Assembly: GCA_041751935.1 (NCBI GenBank)
Contig: JBGSIA010000165.1
Location: 56,087 to 120,086, forward strand
Origin: JBBSJZ01 sp041751935
GTDB lineage: Bacteria; Planctomycetota; Planctomycetia; Pirellulales; Pirellulaceae
Reading direction: 5' to 3'
Length of the DNA stretch: 64,000 bases
Shown: positions 60,522 to 64,000 of the stretch, in pieces
Layout: the number at the start of each line of letters is the position of its first letter
Numbering within the stretch: the stretch's first letter is position 1
Position numbers and translations under genes: made by a program
Notes under the pieces: model-generated
The model's database searches: none
What the model saw: the letters and a program-made list of their open reading frames with translations, nothing else
Told to the model about the DNA's origin: nothing

Positions 60522-63260
60522 ATGATCGACCAAAAATCTCATTGGGCGGCGATCGTCTTTGCATCATTAGCAATGATGGTGCTAGTTACGCTCAATCTCC
60601 CCTACGTTTACACCGATCTAGAAGGTGCCTGGTCAGCGCCGGCAATCACCAACTCCACGTGGACCGGTTCCATCAACACGCGTCACGTGTGCCGCGCCGG
60701 TTTCCCAATCACTTACAATCTCTCGATGGTGAATTCTTTAGCTGAAGACGGAAACGATCGTGAGGCGATATTCAATTTCACTGGACCAATTTCCATTCCC
60801 AAGTTGATTTTTAATGCCGTAGTCGTCGTCTTCGTGATTGTATTCACGTATGCTGCAACGCTTTATCGCTATCGACTAAAAACGGGCCTCCGTGCCGATC
60901 AAATTAAAGGCCGAGTACTTGATTTGACGTTGGGCGTTGGATCGCTAGCAGTACTCGTTCTCTATGCCACCTTGCTTTATCGAGAAACGGCCAAGCATCG
61001 TTATTTGGCTGCAAGTACGGTCAATACAACAAACTGCTTCTTAACCTGCCAGGTGCCGATCGTCATCCAAGGAAAAACTCCCGACGTTGCTAAATTGTTT
61101 TTTACTAGGATACGTGTTGCCGAACTGTATCGCCCAACGAATGAAACGCTTGACAACTTCACTGCATTGAAGAGCCTGACTGGTTTGCGAATCCTGGGCG
61201 GCCAACCGAGGTACAGTCATTTCGCCAAACTGCGTCACAACCCGCTGTTTACATCATTGCACATTGATTCCGTAAAACTTGAAGAGCGTGACTATATCCA
61301 AATTGGTGCAATCAGCCAATTAAACATGCTCAACTTGACACATACGAATCTTGATCGCATATATGTAAGGCATCTCGACAAACTATCTCAATTAACATTC
61401 GTGGACTTTGTTAATACACGATTGCGTTTGCAGGATCTCGGATCACCAGTGTGGCGAGAGTCCGTCATCGACCTTCGACTGCCACGCGATGTTGAACTTC
61501 AGAGTGATTGTTTGCAATTGGATGGTTGGTCCAAGTTAGCACGACTTGCCGTGACGGATACCTCCGTTGCACTTTCTCCCAATGCAATTCGATTGGAACT
61601 TACCAACCTTCCGATGCTCCGGACCTTGACGATCGACCGCAACCAGAAATACGAGTTGATTGCCAAGAATGTACCTCGCTTATCGGAAATTGTTGAAAAT
61701 ACCGAGCAACTGTTGATGTTGTCTCAAATGAATGCAAAAATTCCCCGTCAGACTTGGTTTTCTCGCATCGAAATCGAAAACGCCGCAAGCTTTTCCGCTT
61801 TGGGATGCTTTGCCCGTGATATCAAGTCGATCAAGGTTTCTAATTGCCCATCCCTTCGTCATCTAACGGTCGCTAACGGCGACTTGGATTTGTTCTCCAC
61901 GATGAGTGAAATCGCGAATTCCGTGTTAGACGCACAACGAATTTTCGATTCGCTAGCTCAATGTGATGGCCCACAACGAATCGAATTTGAACAACTCGAT
62001 CTTCGCCAGGTAAGCTTTTCTCAAATTTCGAAAAACAAAGGAATTCGTGACTTGCGGTTTATTAATTGCCAGTTGAATTTCGATCAGATTCGCGAACTCA
62101 AAGGGCTCTCTGAGCTAAAAACTTTGTTAGCGGCTTGGTGCGAAGCCAATACTAGCGACTTGGATTGGCTGCTGCAAACGTTTCCTGCCTTAAGCGACTT
62201 TGAATTCGATATTGGCGAAGTTGAAGAGCTGTCGTTAAATCATCGTCCACTGCTGAGGTCCGTGCGCACACGACCGCTAAAGAATGTCCGTTGCGTGAGT
62301 TTAAAATCAGTTCCCAATCTCGATGCACAAATTCATGTTTGTAGCGAGATCGATCGTTTGCAGGTCACCGATGCGCCGCAGCTATCGGGGTTGGGGCTTG
62401 AAGGGCCATGGCCGAAGAATGCAGAAATCTCGGGACTGCGCGAATTGAAATGGTTCGCTGCCGGTGGAGCTCAGGTGAACGACGATGTTCTCTCCGAGAT
62501 TCTGTATTGCCAGTCCCTTGACCGCTTGATGCTCGCTTATCCGACCATTTCAAAAGACTTGCTTGGAAACATTGGTGGTTTTTTTGAACTAACGTCCCTC
62601 GTTTTGCCCGGCACTCCGATTGACGACAGTGTTACCGAAAAATTCCGAGAACTTAGACTACTTCGCGAAGTTAATTTTGATGATACCCAAATTGGTCTCA
62701 ATACACTCGATTGGCTGAGAGAGATTGAGTGCCTAAGACGCTTGTCGATCAGCCGAGTGAAGCTGCCTGGTCACTCAGCGAAAATCTTGTTAAAGTTTAC
62801 ACAGCTAAATGAACTCGAAGTCGCAAATGTGCAAATTCCCGAGGATGTACTCATCGAAATCTTGCAGAACAGCTCGCTGGAACACCTGAACTATGCCGAC
62901 CATGAACTCTCGCCTACAATATTCGATTCGTTTGTCGCAAACCAAACGCTCAGACTCATTAACGTTAACGGCTGCGGCGTCACTCTCGACCAAGCGGCAC
63001 AACTGCTGAGATCAAAACCAGGTCTGTACTTGTATGCAGGCGACGAACTGCAGCAACAATTGACGACTGACCCTCTGGTTGAAGATGTTCACGACCGGAT
63101 CCTCACGGAATATCGCTACCATCAAACCCATCGCCTGCTTGCCAATTACTCGGTTCCTCATAGTTCGACATTTCGTACACGCTACTATTTCACCAATGAT
63201 GAACGCGCCACCGATGAGATGTTGTTTGGTTGGTTTGAGCCGAGCCGATTTCGCCGCTGA
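60522..63260 (+). CDS. Large membrane leucine-rich-repeat-like protein
   Basis: A 912-residue protein. One N-terminal helix (WAAIVFASLAMMVLVTLNLP), then two more (FNAVVVVFVIVFTYAATL and LGVGSLAVLVLYATLLY), then about 700 residues of irregular leucine-rich repeats (for example LTGLRILGGQ, INMLNLTHTNL-like and FVDFVNTRL units) with no catalytic motif. Probably a protein interaction scaffold of unknown role. ATG 60522 chosen; GTG 60510 precedes it. Confidence 0.65.
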   Translation: MIDQKSHWAAIVFASLAMMVLVTLNLPYVYTDLEGAWSAPAITNSTWTGSINTRHVCRAGFPITYNLSMVNSLAEDGNDREAIFNFTGPISIPKLIFNAVVVVFVIVFTYAATLYRYRLKTGLRADQIKGRVLDLTLGVGSLAVLVLYATLLYRETAKHRYLAASTVNTTNCFLTCQVPIVIQGKTPDVAKLFFTRIRVAELYRPTNETLDNFTALKSLTGLRILGGQPRYSHFAKLRHNPLFTSLHIDSVKLEERDYIQIGAISQLNMLNLTHTNLDRIYVRHLDKLSQLTFVDFVNTRLRLQDLGSPVWRESVIDLRLPRDVELQSDCLQLDGWSKLARLAVTDTSVALSPNAIRLELTNLPMLRTLTIDRNQKYELIAKNVPRLSEIVENTEQLLMLSQMNAKIPRQTWFSRIEIENAASFSALGCFARDIKSIKVSNCPSLRHLTVANGDLDLFSTMSEIANSVLDAQRIFDSLAQCDGPQRIEFEQLDLRQVSFSQISKNKGIRDLRFINCQLNFDQIRELKGLSELKTLLAAWCEANTSDLDWLLQTFPALSDFEFDIGEVEELSLNHRPLLRSVRTRPLKNVRCVSLKSVPNLDAQIHVCSEIDRLQVTDAPQLSGLGLEGPWPKNAEISGLRELKWFAAGGAQVNDDVLSEILYCQSLDRLMLAYPTISKDLLGNIGGFFELTSLVLPGTPIDDSVTEKFRELRLLREVNFDDTQIGLNTLDWLREIECLRRLSISRVKLPGHSAKILLKFTQLNELEVANVQIPEDVLIEILQNSSLEHLNYADHELSPTIFDSFVANQTLRLINVNGCGVTLDQAAQLLRSKPGLYLYAGDELQQQLTTDPLVEDVHDRILTEYRYHQTHRLLANYSVPHSSTFRTRYYFTNDERATDEMLFGWFEPSRFRR

Positions 63261-63596
63261 ATCGTAATCAGGCGAGCGGCAGATAAAATAATCCCTCACC
63301 TGCAACTCGAGCAGTATCCTTCAAGGATACATAGATCTAAATTTCGAAATGCGATCATTTATGCAACTCCTCGAAGTGCGATGAGACGTCAAGGATTTCA
63401 AGTAGACTGTCAGATGCGAATACTGATTCCTTTAAACGACCTTCATGAGACTTGAACTCAAGGTTACATACCCGAATGGCACTTAATTCGCCTAAATGCT
63501 TGGCAATGTGGCAGTTAACTTCTGTTGACAGCAAGGGGCTCCAATTGCGATGTGTGTGAGGCTCTTATCACTCACTCACTGGCAAGGAAGCTCCTC
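63261..63596. other. Intergenic region before IS remnant
   Basis: 336 bases without a supportable gene. It probably holds the left flank of the decayed IS element; no terminal inverted repeat was identified. Confidence 0.4.
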
Positions 63597-64000
63597 GTGT
63601 ATCAACCAGAACTCAGTTCATTTCGTCGACGTATCGCCCAAGCGCGCACGGATGGCGATCTCTACTTCGCATCGTTGCTTGACTGAGAGACTATCCTTTC
63701 GGTGTTCTCTCAGGCAAGCGGCATTCTCGATGCGGCTAGGATTTATAGCACGGCTGTGACGCTGTGGGTTTTCTTGTCCCAAGTCCTCTCCATCGATCAT
63801 GGGTGTGTCGCCGCCGTGGCCAAACTCGTGACCTATCGATGCGCTCGTGGACTCGGAGCATGCTCGCCTGAAACAGGTGCTTACTGTATTTCTGGACGAC
63901 ACCGAGTACAGTAAGGACGACATCGCAGCACTGTTTCGCCGGCGCTGGGAAACAGAGCTCAATCTGCGGAGCCTGAAGACGGTGATGCAAATGGATCACT
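63597..64000 (+). pseudogene. Decayed IS4-family transposase (runs off the window)
   Basis: The frame from GTG 63597 reads YQPELSSFRRRIAQARTDGD and hits TGA at 63684-63686, then continues ETILSVFSQASGILDAARIY, SQVLSIDHGC and GACSPETGAYC, a typical IS4 N-terminal region. After about 63880 it shifts frame to DDIAALFRRRWETELNLRSL and KTVMQMDH, the conserved C-terminal YREK-type region. The middle (catalytic Asp residues) is deleted. So: an in-frame stop, an internal deletion with frameshift, and truncation by the window edge. Confidence 0.88.

Noticed and set aside
63618..63962. 114-residue minus-strand ORF near the right edge
   Set aside because: Antisense to the transposase remnant.
1..64000. 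Defence island, prophage, CRISPR array or rRNA operon
   Set aside because: No cas, restriction-modification, phage structural gene, repeat array or rRNA sequence was recognised.

Overview
The window is chromosomal DNA of a planctomycete, most likely from the Rhodopirellula/Pirellulaceae side of the phylum. This is inference from gene content; no rRNA is present. The pointers are an ECF sigma factor beside a giant Ser/Thr kinase, BBP7-like cysteine-rich outer-membrane proteins, DUF1559 prepilin-like and PEP-CTERM proteins, exported proteins with an LExRxL N-terminal motif, TPR-sulfotransferases, and formylmethanofuran (H4MPT-linked C1) genes in a bacterium.

Layout. 1-2.8 kb: the end of a monofunctional GlmU-like uridylyltransferase, prs, convergent nrdR and a small GYF/zinc-ribbon protein. 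2.8-6 kb: a BBP7-like porin and a CpaC-N/BON-like secreted protein. 6-14.5 kb: an unusual minus-strand block in transcription order: ECF sigma factor, TPR Ser/Thr kinase, a degenerate matrixin-like exported protein with an acidic, extremely Tyr-rich C-terminus, and a TPR-sulfotransferase resembling tyrosylprotein sulfotransferases. A 30-bp element (24 of 30 bases identical) lies upstream of both the sigma and the kinase gene. 14.6-21 kb: CPBP protease, ArsR regulator, vWA protein, metallophosphatase, second BBP7-like protein. 21.3-26.1 kb: TonB receptor, then a cobalamin riboswitch on the minus strand pointing into a DUF1289-DUF1559 prepilin fusion and a PEP-CTERM protein.

26.4-31 kb: tRNA-Leu(GAG), RlmM-like methyltransferase, thioesterase, rpsR, divergent fusA. 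31-35.5 kb: panB and the fhcA-fhcD-fhcC operon (no fhcB). 35.6-49.6 kb: TlpA thioredoxin, ABC exporter pair, acyltransferase, PL6-type lyase, STAS protein, pyruvate kinase, PQQ/VCBS propellers, and a dockerin-bearing metalloprotease. 49.6-60.4 kb: SLC13 transporter, rpoN, the dnaX-ybaB-recR operon next to SRP RNA (ffs), sodC, membrane proteins, a degenerate AroE-like protein and a SMUG1-type glycosylase. 60.5-64 kb: a large leucine-rich membrane protein and a decayed IS4-type transposase running off the end.

Most of the window is housekeeping. The points worth a second look are the Tyr-tail protein/sulfotransferase pair under a sigma-kinase module, the cobalamin riboswitch ahead of prepilin/PEP-CTERM genes, the internal DUF1289 fusion, and a dnaX with an A10 slippery run and no zinc cysteines. 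No CRISPR array, prophage or recognisable defence island was seen.
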